This document shows positions 44,351 to 52,428 of a DNA stretch of 64,000 nucleotides, piece after piece. The DNA is from Microbulbifer thermotolerans (GTDB lineage Bacteria; Pseudomonadota; Gammaproteobacteria; Pseudomonadales; Cellvibrionaceae). The first letter of the stretch is position 1, and each line of letters opens with the position of its first letter. The position numbers and the translations under genes are program-made. The notes under the pieces are model-generated. The model was given only the letters and a program-made list of their open reading frames with translations. It had not been told where the DNA came from and did no database searches. The DNA lies in assembly GCF_900112305.1 (NCBI RefSeq), contig NZ_FOKT01000002.1:124001-188000 (forward strand), given 5' to 3'.

Positions 44351-45409
44351 ATGTTCAAAACTTACGACTTTGCCGTCTTTATTGGCCGGTTTCAGCCTTT
44401 TCACGCGGGGCACCTCAAAGTAGTGGAGGAAGGGTTATCCAGAGCGGAGCACCTGATAGTACTGATCGGCTCGGCTTTTCAACCCCGCAACCTCCGCAAC
44501 CCGTGGACGCATGAGGAGCGGGAAGCCCAAATCAGAGCTTGTCTGCCGGCAGAAGACAACCGCCGCTTGATCTGCCTACCCCTGATGGATGTGCCCTACA
44601 ACGACGAGTTATGGGTTCGCAATGTACAGACTTCAGTCAATGGCATAGTGACGGCGCATCATTCAGTGCCACACAAACCACCGAAAATCGCATTGATCGG
44701 TCATCGCAAGGATCACACCGGTTTCTACCTGAGCCTGTTTCCACAGTGGGATTCAGTGGGTATCGGAAACTTTAACGGGATCAGTGCCACAGCTATCCGG
44801 GAACGTATATTCTCCGACAACGCCACTGGCCAATTGCATGACTTAGAAGAATCACGAGTGCTGCCGCCGCCCGTAGCACAGGCACTGCACTCTTTTGTGG
44901 AGGCGGATCCCGCCTATCAGGCAATACGCAAAGAGGCGGAATTTGTTGCCAAATACAAAGCATCATGGGCCGCCGCTCCCTACCCGCCAACCCATGTTAC
45001 CGTCGACGCGGTGGTTGTGCAGTCCGGGCACGTTCTGCTGGTAAAACGGCGCGCTTACCCCGGACGCGGCCTATGGGCCCTGCCTGGCGGGTTTGTCGAT
45101 CCCCATGAGAAATTGGTAGATGCATGTTTACGGGAACTGCGCGAAGAAACCCGTCTCAAGGTACCGGCGCCAGTGCTAAAGGGTTCAATCCGCCGGCAGA
45201 AAGTGTTTGACGATCCTCATCGCTCTGCCCGAGGCAGAACCATTACTCATGCCTTTTATATAGAGTTGGAGCCCAACAGCCAGCTGCCCAAGGTAAAAGG
45301 TGGTGATGACGCCAGCCACGCCAAATGGGTACCTCTGGGCGCACTGAACCCACGAGAGATGTTTGAGGATCACTACGCTATCATTCAATCACTGATGGGG
45401 GCTGCGTAA
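44351..45409 (+). CDS. Bifunctional NMN adenylyltransferase/Nudix hydrolase (NadM-Nudix)
   Basis: Two-domain protein of 352 residues. The N-terminal domain (GRFQPFHAGHLKVVEEGL, SATAIRERIF) is a NadM-type nicotinamide-mononucleotide adenylyltransferase that makes NAD from NMN and ATP. The C-terminal domain carries a full Nudix box (GGFVDPHEKLVDACLRELREE plus TRL), which in homologues hydrolyses ADP-ribose. ATG 44351 has AAGGAG upstream. It is 215 bases upstream of nadV, whose product supplies NMN, so the two genes together convert nicotinamide to NAD in two steps. The leader contains a probable NrtR box and a hairpin. Confidence 0.93.
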   Translation: MFKTYDFAVFIGRFQPFHAGHLKVVEEGLSRAEHLIVLIGSAFQPRNLRNPWTHEEREAQIRACLPAEDNRRLICLPLMDVPYNDELWVRNVQTSVNGIVTAHHSVPHKPPKIALIGHRKDHTGFYLSLFPQWDSVGIGNFNGISATAIRERIFSDNATGQLHDLEESRVLPPPVAQALHSFVEADPAYQAIRKEAEFVAKYKASWAAAPYPPTHVTVDAVVVQSGHVLLVKRRAYPGRGLWALPGGFVDPHEKLVDACLRELREETRLKVPAPVLKGSIRRQKVFDDPHRSARGRTITHAFYIELEPNSQLPKVKGGDDASHAKWVPLGALNPREMFEDHYAIIQSLMGAA

Positions 45410-45418
45410 CGCAGCCCC
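45398..45418 (+). other. Hairpin with the nadM stop codon at its tip
   Basis: GGGGCTGCGT and ACGCAGCCCC are exact complements separated by one base; the TAA stop lies at the apex. No T run follows, so it is not a classical terminator. It may protect the transcript or influence read-through into the nadV region. Confidence 0.5.
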
Positions 45419-45496
45419 TGCTACGTACCTTCTGCAGTCCTCCCCTGCCAGCCACCCCGACTTCGTCATTGCGTAAAATTTTCACCAATTTCCCCT

Positions 45497-45521
45497 TGAC
45501 AGGATAGTGTCTCTAAGACAC
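45497..45521 (+). promoter_or_regulatory. nadV promoter -35 and NrtR box
   Basis: TTGACA at 45497-45502 is a consensus -35. The palindromic GTGTCTCTAAGACAC at 45507-45521 fits known NrtR operators (GTGTC and GACAC arms) and sits between -35 and -10. The regulator gene nrtR lies at 47329-48042. Confidence 0.85.
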
Positions 45522-45527
45522 CATTCG

Positions 45528-45594
45528 CGTTAGAGACGAAACGTCACTAACTGAGTGGCCTCTTTCTCTAACGGAGTACCGGATAGACCGGCAC
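45528..45594 (+). promoter_or_regulatory. Structured nadV leader with ATAGA-loop hairpin
   Basis: CGTTAGAGA (45528-45536) pairs exactly with TCTCTAACG (45564-45572), enclosing a small GTCAC/GTGGC hairpin. Directly after it, AGTACCGG and CCGGCACT (45574-45594) form a stem with loop ATAGA, the same core as in the nadM leader. The ribosome site GGAGGG is at 45611-45616. A regulatory RNA role is inferred from the repeated arrangement; no known riboswitch class was recognised. Confidence 0.5.
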
Positions 45595-45624
45595 TAATAA
45601 TTCTTTCGACGGAGGGTTTCCGCG

Positions 45625-47046
45625 ATGCAAGACTACAACCCGATACTGAACGTAGACAGCTACAAAACCAGTCATTACCTCCAATACCCGGAGGGTACCC
45701 AATACGTAAGCAGCTATATTGAAAGCCGCGGCGGGCAGTTCAAGGAAGCGGTGTTTTTCGGTCTGCAGGCTTTTATCAAGCAATACCTGAGCCAACCCAT
45801 TACCCGGAATGACATCGAGGAAGCGGAGGAGCTCTGCCTGGCCCATGGGGTTCCGTTCAACCGCGCGGGTTGGGAGTATATCCTGGAAGCCCATCAAGGC
45901 TATCTGCCCATTGAAATACAGGCCGTGCCCGAGGGCACCGTGGTACCGGTACAAAATGTGCTGGCGCAAGTTGTAAATACCGACCCCAAATGCTTTTGGA
46001 TTACCAGTTATGTTGAGACTGCGCTGCTGCGCGCTATCTGGTATCCGACCACAGTGGCAACACAAAGCCGGGAGGCGAAAAAAATTATTCAGCGCTACCT
46101 GGAGGAAACCGCGGATACTTTGGACGGCCTGCCCTTTAAGCTACATGACTTCGGCGCGCGCGGCGCAAGCAGCGGGGAAACCGCCGCCCTGGGCGGGCTT
46201 GCCCACCTGGTGAACTTCCAGGGTACCGACACTGTGGCAGCCCTGGTTGCCGGTCGCCGCTTCTACAATGCCCCAATGGCCGGCTTCTCTATTCCGGCGG
46301 CAGAACACAGCACTATGACCAGCTGGGGGCGAGAGCATGAAACCGAAGCCTACGCCAATATGCTGACCCAATTCACCGGAGACGGACGCGTCGTAGCAGT
46401 AGTCAGTGATAGCTACAACTTGTGGAATGCCATCGATAATATCTGGGGCGGTGAACTGAAAGAGCGGGTGGAAAATAACGGCGGCACCCTGGTGATTCGG
46501 CCCGACAGCGGTGATCCCGTGGACGTGGTAACCCAAACCATCGAGCGCCTGATGCGTATCTTCGGAGCCCGAATCAATAGCAAAGGTTATCGGGTTCTAC
46601 CGGATTATATCCGCGTAATCCAGGGGGATGGTATCTCACTGCACACCATCGAAGGTATTCTGGCCGCGATGAAAGCCCGCAAGCAGAGCGCAGATAACAT
46701 CGCATTTGGTATGGGGGCGGAGCTACTGCAAAAAGTACACCGGGACACTATGAAATTTGCCATGAAGGCGAGCGCAGTACGGGTCAACGGGCTATGGCGC
46801 GATGTGTTCAAAGACCCAGTTACAGATACCGGTAAACGTTCAAAAAAAGGACGCCTGGCTCTGATTCGCCGGGGCAACGGTGAACTTCGGACAATTCGTG
46901 AACAGGACCTTGGAAATCGCCAAAACCTGCTGCAACTGGTGTTCCGCAATGGAAAGCTACTGACTGAGCAAAGCCTAGAGGATATCCGTAGACGCGCAGC
47001 AGTCCCGCACAACGAGGACGAGCTTGTCATGGCAGCTGTTTCTTAG
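45625..47046 (+). CDS. nadV: Nicotinamide phosphoribosyltransferase NadV (NAMPT)
   Basis: Forms NMN from nicotinamide and PRPP, the entry step of NAD salvage without deamidation. The 473-residue length is normal. Family blocks are PILNVDSYKTSHYLQYPEGT, ESRGGQFKEAVFFGLQAFI, HDFGARGASSGETAALGG (substrate-binding), PAAEHSTMTSWGREHE, RPDSGDPVDVV and IQGDGIS with FGMGAELLQKVHRDT. ATG 45625 has a strong GGAGGG site. It works with the NadM-Nudix protein encoded upstream, and its promoter has a near-perfect NrtR box. Downstream is a clear terminator. Confidence 0.95.
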   Translation: MQDYNPILNVDSYKTSHYLQYPEGTQYVSSYIESRGGQFKEAVFFGLQAFIKQYLSQPITRNDIEEAEELCLAHGVPFNRAGWEYILEAHQGYLPIEIQAVPEGTVVPVQNVLAQVVNTDPKCFWITSYVETALLRAIWYPTTVATQSREAKKIIQRYLEETADTLDGLPFKLHDFGARGASSGETAALGGLAHLVNFQGTDTVAALVAGRRFYNAPMAGFSIPAAEHSTMTSWGREHETEAYANMLTQFTGDGRVVAVVSDSYNLWNAIDNIWGGELKERVENNGGTLVIRPDSGDPVDVVTQTIERLMRIFGARINSKGYRVLPDYIRVIQGDGISLHTIEGILAAMKARKQSADNIAFGMGAELLQKVHRDTMKFAMKASAVRVNGLWRDVFKDPVTDTGKRSKKGRLALIRRGNGELRTIREQDLGNRQNLLQLVFRNGKLLTEQSLEDIRRRAAVPHNEDELVMAAVS

Positions 47047-47093
47047 CGTATCTTCAACCAATCCGTATAAACCCAGAAGGGAGTTATGCGACG

Positions 47094-47124
47094 AGAGCCC
47101 GGCCAAACCGGGCTTTTGTTGTTT
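47094..47124 (+). terminator. Rho-independent terminator after nadV
   Basis: AGCCCGG and CCGGGCT form a seven-pair stem with loop CCAAA, followed by TTTGTTGTTT. It lies about 50 bases after the nadV stop. Confidence 0.8.
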
Positions 47125-47328
47125 CACGCTTCGCCAATACAACCCAGCCACCTCAGGAGATTGACAGGGGTAGTCCCCACCGACTGTATGCCGTACCGGT
47201 TAAAAAGTACCGCAATAACGCTGTATACCGGGAACCTATGTATATTCGAGGAAGCCGCCGCTGCCCGCCGGAACGCCTATGCGTATAAGTTGATAACCGT
47301 TCATTGACAACGCAATGGTGTTAAATCA

Positions 47329-48042
47329 CTACTGCTCAAGATTGCGCACAAAGGTGTAGTCACCAGACTTTTCCCGCATCCGGTACAGGGCAGCTGGGCG
47401 TCCACCCTCGGAGCGTTTCTCGCCAGTATCAATTAAGAGGTTGGCCTGTTCGATCCTGCGCCGGAAGGACTTCTTCTGTAACGGCTTGCCGATAATCACT
47501 TCGTGCACCCGCTGTAACTCCGGAAGAGTGAAGGTTTCAGGAAGCGCATAAGCGGGCACTATGCTGTACAAGGCTTTCTGGCGTAGGCGTTCGCGGGCGC
47601 GATACAGTATTTGCTGGTGATCGAATGCCAATTCCATCTTTTCCGCCCGCGCAACATTCATCCAGTCCACATTCGATACCGTCTCAATATGGCTCCGGCA
47701 GGCCTGGTGCGCAATCAGGGCGGTATAGCTGATTGTCACCGACCAACCCCGTTTGTCCCTGTCAGGTCCGCCAAAGGTATACAGCTGTTCAATATAAGGC
47801 GGCTCCACCGAAGTCTTTTGTTTGAGGATACGGATCACCGTGTCTTCCAGAGAGCGGTCTTTCTTCTCGTCAACGAACCCACCTGGCAAGGCCCACTTCC
47901 CCTTCTCCGGATGGTTGGACCGCTCGATGAGCAGTACCTTGAGATCGCCCTGGTGGTAGGTGAATAAAACCGCGTCCACCGTAAGCAAAGGACTCTCGAA
48001 CAGCGTTTTTTTGTAGTTCTGTAAGTACTTTTCTTCGCTCAT
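47329..48042 (-). CDS. nrtR: NrtR, Nudix-related regulator of NAD metabolism
   Basis: Transcriptional repressor of 237 residues with an N-terminal Nudix-like effector domain (VDAVLFTYHQGDLKVLLIERSN, LPGGFVDEKKDRSLEDTVIR) and a C-terminal winged helix (TLPELQRVHEVIIGKPLQKKSFRRRIEQ). The Nudix box is degenerate: ILKQKTS replaces the catalytic REUxEE, as expected for a sensor of ADP-ribose rather than an enzyme. It should control nadV and nadM through the boxes upstream of them, and its own gene through the box at 48055-48077, 13 bases before its start. It is divergent from the FAN1-like nuclease gene. Confidence 0.93.
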   Translation of the reverse strand: MSEEKYLQNYKKTLFESPLLTVDAVLFTYHQGDLKVLLIERSNHPEKGKWALPGGFVDEKKDRSLEDTVIRILKQKTSVEPPYIEQLYTFGGPDRDKRGWSVTISYTALIAHQACRSHIETVSNVDWMNVARAEKMELAFDHQQILYRARERLRQKALYSIVPAYALPETFTLPELQRVHEVIIGKPLQKKSFRRRIEQANLLIDTGEKRSEGGRPAALYRMREKSGDYTFVRNLEQ

Positions 48043-48054
48043 AAAAGCCCATCA

Positions 48055-48077
48055 TATAGTGTCGTTTAGGCACTATA
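48055..48077. promoter_or_regulatory. NrtR-type box in front of nrtR
   Basis: Arms TATAGTG and CACTATA are exact complements around TCGTTTAGG; the GTGTC half is shared with the nadV box. Position next to the nrtR start suggests autoregulation. Confidence 0.7.
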
Positions 48078-48274
48078 TTACTTGCTCACAGCCCACGACC
48101 ACAATCGTCAACGTGGAAAGGAGCGCCTCAGTCTCCTCAGGATTGGCTACTGCGCTCATGGGGAGAAAACCAGGCATTCCTTAGTGGCTTGCCTTATCAT
48201 ACTGCATAAATATACAGTCCTCGCTATGCAATCCTGGTCGCAAGCAGTGCCTGCATTACGAGATAAGCAACAAA

Positions 48275-49939
48275 ATGCCTTCCCCCGCCGAATTGAAGCC
48301 GGACTACTATCTGACCAATTTTCAGACATTGGTCGATTTCGTTATGAAACGATACCAGCACTTACTCTCGGAGAAGGAGCTGGCTTTCCGACGCAGATTG
48401 GAAACTCTGGACATCAACAGCCGACGACTCTTTGTGCGGCTATTACTGCGTAAAGGGGTACCCTCTTCTGCCGGAGCGCTGTTTCGGCAGGACAAGCTCA
48501 ACTACGCTGAAATTCAGCATTTGCCACGGGCCGTGGTGCGCTTGATAGATGCGGGTCTGCTACAGCGCAACCCGAAACTGCCCGTGGAAGCATACCTGCC
48601 ACTATACAACCGAGCGGAACTGGCCGCGCTCAGCCCCATCCCCCTCCCCCGTTCACTCAAACGCCAGGCACTGGTGCGAGCACTACTGGAGCAAAGTCCA
48701 CAACCGTTAAACCTACAGGAAGCCTTATCTCGGTTCGGCCCGGTCTTGGCCGTGCAGAAGGCGGAGCACTTCAAGACCTTTCGCCTCCTTTTTTTCGGCA
48801 ATCTAAGTCAGGATCTGAGCGAATTTGTGTTGCGGGATCTGGGGCTTTATCGCTACGAGCCCTATCCCCTGGAACAGCGGCACTTGCCCTTCCGGAGCCG
48901 GGCGCAGGTCGAACAGCACCTGCTCTATTATCAGTGCCAGGAAGAGCTGGGCGACGCGCTCGACAAAGGGAAAGACGCTATTCTGGCACTGGCCGAGCGG
49001 TTGCCATCCGGAATTGACGGGGACGCCGCCCTTCAGCGCCGCCTGGATCGCCTGCGTTTAAGCTTGGCCCGACAGCTCGAACGGCTGGAAGCGCTGGAGG
49101 ATGCCGAACGCCTGTACCGCCTTTGCACCCATCCGCCTGCGAAAGAGCGCAGAGCGCGTATCGCCGTCAAGCGAGGAGATATCGAAAACGGGCTCGCCCT
49201 GTGCCGGGAAATTCTGGCCACGCCCTGCAACGAGGCCGAGCGGATATTTGCCGAGCGCTTCGGCCACCGCACAGCCAAAAATACAGTGTTCGAAAACGAC
49301 TGGCCCCCTCCCACCCAATACCGGCCACCAGCGCAAACCATCAGGCTGCCGAAATCCCTGGAGCGGGTGGAACTGCTGGTCATGAAGCACCTGGAAAAGT
49401 CGGACGGGGGCTGCTGTTACTATGTTGAAAACAACTTGCTTAGCAGTGTATTGGGGCTTTATTGCTGGGATATTGTCTTCAAACCGATACCCGGAGCATT
49501 TTATAACCCGTTTCAGGCGGAACCGGGGGACTTTCGTACAGCTGACTTTTATCCCTCGCGGCAGTGGGCGTTCGATCGACGCCTCGCGGAGCTCAACACA
49601 GAAACTCTGACGCAGCGTGTATGGCGCTGCTACCGCGAAAAGCGGGGCATCACCAATCCGCTGGTGATCTGGCAGGCCCTATCGGATAAGCTGTTGCAAC
49701 TGGCACTGACACACATTCCCGTACCGCATTGGTACCAGTTGTTTCGGCGCTTCCTCGCGGATATTACCCATCACCGAAACGGCCTGCCGGACCTGATTCT
49801 GTTTCCTGAATCCGGTGGCTATCGCCTGCTGGAAGTCAAAGGGCCGGGCGATCGTCTGCAACCGAATCAGTTGCGTTGGCTGACCTTCTTTGCCCAGCAT
49901 CAGATTCCCCACAGAGTCCTGCATGTGGAGTGGCAATAA
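48275..49939 (+). CDS. FAN1-like VRR-NUC structure-specific nuclease
   Basis: A 554-residue homologue of FAN1, a nuclease that cuts branched DNA and incises near interstrand crosslinks. The N-terminal part matches bacterial FAN1 (YYLTNFQTLVDFVMKRYQHLL, SRRLFVRLLLRKG, FRQDKLNYAEIQHL), the centre is helical TPR-like, and the C-terminal VRR-NUC domain has the catalytic set in NGLPDLILFPESGGYRLLEVKG followed by PGDRLQPNQLRWL (PD and ExK). In pseudomonads this gene is followed by a DinG/XPD-like helicase gene and a CLCA_X gene; here the helicase survives only as a remnant. The start at ATG 48275 fits the domain although its ribosome site is weak. Confidence 0.9.
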   Translation: MPSPAELKPDYYLTNFQTLVDFVMKRYQHLLSEKELAFRRRLETLDINSRRLFVRLLLRKGVPSSAGALFRQDKLNYAEIQHLPRAVVRLIDAGLLQRNPKLPVEAYLPLYNRAELAALSPIPLPRSLKRQALVRALLEQSPQPLNLQEALSRFGPVLAVQKAEHFKTFRLLFFGNLSQDLSEFVLRDLGLYRYEPYPLEQRHLPFRSRAQVEQHLLYYQCQEELGDALDKGKDAILALAERLPSGIDGDAALQRRLDRLRLSLARQLERLEALEDAERLYRLCTHPPAKERRARIAVKRGDIENGLALCREILATPCNEAERIFAERFGHRTAKNTVFENDWPPPTQYRPPAQTIRLPKSLERVELLVMKHLEKSDGGCCYYVENNLLSSVLGLYCWDIVFKPIPGAFYNPFQAEPGDFRTADFYPSRQWAFDRRLAELNTETLTQRVWRCYREKRGITNPLVIWQALSDKLLQLALTHIPVPHWYQLFRRFLADITHHRNGLPDLILFPESGGYRLLEVKGPGDRLQPNQLRWLTFFAQHQIPHRVLHVEWQ

Positions 49940-50120
49940 CTGTGAACGAGGTCGAAACCCCGATAGGGGAAGCACAGACCGCGGGTTCCGAAACTATCTT
50001 GCGGCGGCCGGTAGCAGAGTACAGGCTGGAAGTTCAGCGGCAATACGGAGATCATGCAGAGATCTTCACAGGTCCCAAATGCTGTCAGCAACACCGTAAA
50101 CAGGTACGCGCAGGTTGGCG

Positions 50121-50325
50121 TTTCCTTTCCCCGACTACCGCTAGCCGGGAATGATGAGAGTGCCTCAAGCCGCGGATCGGGTAATCCGCACCGACTCGGA
50201 TCGCGGCGTATTGATACTGGCCGACAGCCGCTTTACCCCGCCCTTTTACAGGGAGCAGTATCCGTCACACTGGCAGCTGCATAGATACGGCCGCGGAAAG
50301 AAACATCGAGAGAACTTTATCCGTT
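50121..50325 (+). pseudogene. C-terminal remnant of a DinG/XPD-type DNA helicase
   Basis: In one frame the sequence reads PGMMRVPQAADRVIRTDSDR and then GVLILADSRFTPPFYREQYPSHW, which matches the last motif of DinG/XPD helicases (typically PGMNKVLQAAGRVIR..DRG...DxRF...YRxxFPxHW). An in-frame TAG (50142-50144) sits just before PGMMRV, the glutamine motif has AAD for AAG, and nothing of the upstream helicase domains (about 650-700 residues) is present. I infer a large internal deletion between the FAN1 and CLCA_X genes. The rest of the 49940-50349 gap shows nothing I can place. Confidence 0.65.
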
Positions 50326-50349
50326 GTGGAAAACGGAGTGAATCAATCC

Positions 50350-51189
50350 ATGCTGCTGTCGCGAAAATTTTATCGGCGCGGTCCCACTCGAAGAGAATCG
50401 GGCCCTGTATCTTTTTCGGATATCCGGAAGCGGTTTGGCTTTAGGTCCATCGGTATCGGCCGCTGGGTAACGAGGGAAGAGCGCGATGTCGCGGCCAGCC
50501 TGTTTTACGATGCGCTCTCCGATCTTATGGCGATACTGCGCGGCCCGGAAATAGTCATTTCACTGCGCGGTACCCTGTCCTTCCAATACGGTATTGGAGG
50601 ACGGCCCGGTGTATCGGCTTTTTATGAACCGGCAAGCCGATGCTTCTCGCTGGCGAAAAATGCCGGCCCCGGCGCTATTGCCCACGAGTGGTTCCACGCA
50701 TTAGATCATTATCTAGGCGATAAGGCATTCAGCGATACAGATGGCAGTGTATTTGCCTCCGAGGCGTGGCTGAGAGACGCCACGCCGGTTCCCCACCCCC
50801 TCAACGACCGGTTGTTCGATTGCTTCAAGTCCATCATGTTGGATGAAAGCGGGGAAAAGCCCAGTGAGCTGTTCCGTGCATCCTGCCGGATCGACCGGGA
50901 AACAGGCCGCCTGTATTACAGCAGGCCCGCAGAGATCTGCGCCCGAGCATTTGAAGCCTTTGTCCAAGATGCAACGATCAGCAATAACTTTCTTGTATCC
51001 GGCACCAAAGTGAGCGAGGAGGCGCAAATGGGGCTATACCCAAATGCCGGACACCGCAGGCGTATCAACAACGCATTCAGCAACTATTTCACCGCACTCG
51101 GAACGGCTCTGCGTGCGGAGGCCGAGAACCGCCGGGATCAGCCATTCAGTAACACCCGCTCCAGCAGGTCAAGACAGCGACAGGCATAA
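50350..51189 (+). CDS. CLCA_X family predicted zincin metallopeptidase
   Basis: A 279-residue protein with the HExxH zinc-protease motif in GAIAHEWFHALDHYLGD, the third ligand perhaps in the SRPAEICARAFEAFVQD region (Glu). The N-terminal half (FYRRGPTRRESGPVSFSDI, RFGFRSIGIGRWVTREERD, EIVISLRGTLSFQYG) matches proteins annotated CLCA_X or LPD-type in pseudomonads, where they accompany the FAN1-like nuclease and helicase genes. ATG 50350 is chosen as the family N-terminus; a start at 50326 is also open. Role unknown; a DNA-repair-linked protease is a guess from context. Its 3' end overlaps the convergent GAPDH gene by 52 bases. Confidence 0.82.
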   Translation: MLLSRKFYRRGPTRRESGPVSFSDIRKRFGFRSIGIGRWVTREERDVAASLFYDALSDLMAILRGPEIVISLRGTLSFQYGIGGRPGVSAFYEPASRCFSLAKNAGPGAIAHEWFHALDHYLGDKAFSDTDGSVFASEAWLRDATPVPHPLNDRLFDCFKSIMLDESGEKPSELFRASCRIDRETGRLYYSRPAEICARAFEAFVQDATISNNFLVSGTKVSEEAQMGLYPNAGHRRRINNAFSNYFTALGTALRAEAENRRDQPFSNTRSSRSRQRQA

Positions 51190-52142
51190 CCGAATTCGTT
51201 GTCATACCACACCTGGACCTTCACGAGGTTTCCCTGTGCGCGCGTGGATAAGGCGTGCAGTATGCAGGAATGCGCATCTCCGATGATATCGCTGGAAACC
51301 AATTCTTCCTCGCTGTATGCCAGAATGCCCTGCAGCGGACCGTGTGCGGCGGCGCTGAAAGCAGCGTTAACTTCCTCCACGCCGGGGCTGCGTTTAAGTT
51401 GCGCTGATATATCACTCAGGGAGCCGTCCGCAACCGGCACCCGCACCGCGAGTGCATTTAGCCGGCCCTGCAACTGCGGCAGAACCCGAATTGTGGCGGC
51501 GTCGGCACCGGTACTCGTAGGGATTATGTTGAGCGCCGCGGCGCGCCCACGGATCTTCTTCCCCGCAGCCTGATCTACTACGCTCTGGCTGGCCGTATAG
51601 GCGTGGATAGTGGTGGCTGAGGCCTGCTCAATACCAAATTCGTCATCCAGCACCTTCAGTACCGGTGCCAGAGAGTTAGTGGTGCAGGAAGCATTCGATA
51701 TCACATAGTGACGCTCCGGCACATAGTCGGTCTCGTTGACCCCCATTACCAAGATCACGTCTGCGTCAGCCGAAGGTGCGCTGATCAGAACCCGCCCTGC
51801 CCCGGCCTCGATATGCTTGGCCGCGGCCGCGCGCTTGGTAAAGTGGCCGCTGCATTCGATCACCAGGTCCACCTGCTCGGAGCCCCAGGGCAACTTCTGC
51901 GGTTGCGTTTCGCTAAACAGCGGCACACTGAGTTTACCCACAGTCAGCTTTCCATTCTCAACGGAGACCGGTGCATCCAGTCGGCCGTGTACCGAGTCGT
52001 AGGCGAGCAGATAGCGCAGATTGTCCGCAGGCATCGGTTCGTTGGCGGCTACCAGGGTAAAGTGCTTGTATTCCACCTGTAGATAGCGGCGCAACAGTAA
52101 CCTGCCAATGCGGCCCAGACCGTTGATGGCAACGCGTTTCAT
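51138..52142 (-). CDS. Glyceraldehyde-3-phosphate dehydrogenase family (GapA/Epd-like)
   Basis: Type I NAD(P)-dependent aldehyde dehydrogenase of 334 residues. It has the Rossmann start RVAINGLGRIGRLLLRR, the catalytic Cys in SNASCTTNSLAPV, the phosphate site PTSTGADAAT, and the closing WYDNEFGYACR. The adenine-side loop reads AANEPMPADNL instead of the usual NDLTD, and RVPVADGSLSD resembles erythrose-4-phosphate dehydrogenase (Epd) as much as GAPDH, so the substrate is uncertain. It is monocistronic. Its last 52 bases overlap the convergent zincin gene. Confidence 0.9.
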   Translation of the reverse strand: MKRVAINGLGRIGRLLLRRYLQVEYKHFTLVAANEPMPADNLRYLLAYDSVHGRLDAPVSVENGKLTVGKLSVPLFSETQPQKLPWGSEQVDLVIECSGHFTKRAAAAKHIEAGAGRVLISAPSADADVILVMGVNETDYVPERHYVISNASCTTNSLAPVLKVLDDEFGIEQASATTIHAYTASQSVVDQAAGKKIRGRAAALNIIPTSTGADAATIRVLPQLQGRLNALAVRVPVADGSLSDISAQLKRSPGVEEVNAAFSAAAHGPLQGILAYSEEELVSSDIIGDAHSCILHALSTRAQGNLVKVQVWYDNEFGYACRCLDLLERVLLNG

Positions 52143-52428
52143 CAGACCGTACTCAATGATGATGGATTTATCTCAAAGAATAGAAGCTACTGCGGCGGCA
52201 GGGGCCGGTGTTAGGAGGGCCCGGATAGCCCCCGGTAGCCGGCGGTTTTACAATCGCTATTCCATCACTTGTGCCTTTCATCCTGCTACGGCGCTGCCTC
52301 AAGCCTGAGACACGATGCGCTCTTAGCAAAATATTGTCGCTTAATTCATGATCTTGTTCGGAAAACCTGTTTGGACTGACCTCCCCTTCCTTTAGTATGC
52401 GCCGCTTCTACCCCGGGGAAGCACACCC

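Noticed and set aside
44351-48042. NAD salvage genes as an anti-defence NAD-reconstitution system
   Set aside because: Phage systems of that kind also rebuild NAD, but here the genes come with NrtR and its boxes, the standard housekeeping arrangement.
49876-50154. Small plus-strand frame between FAN1-like and zincin genes
   Set aside because: Out of frame with the helicase remnant and without any recognisable domain; it overlaps the end of the nuclease gene.
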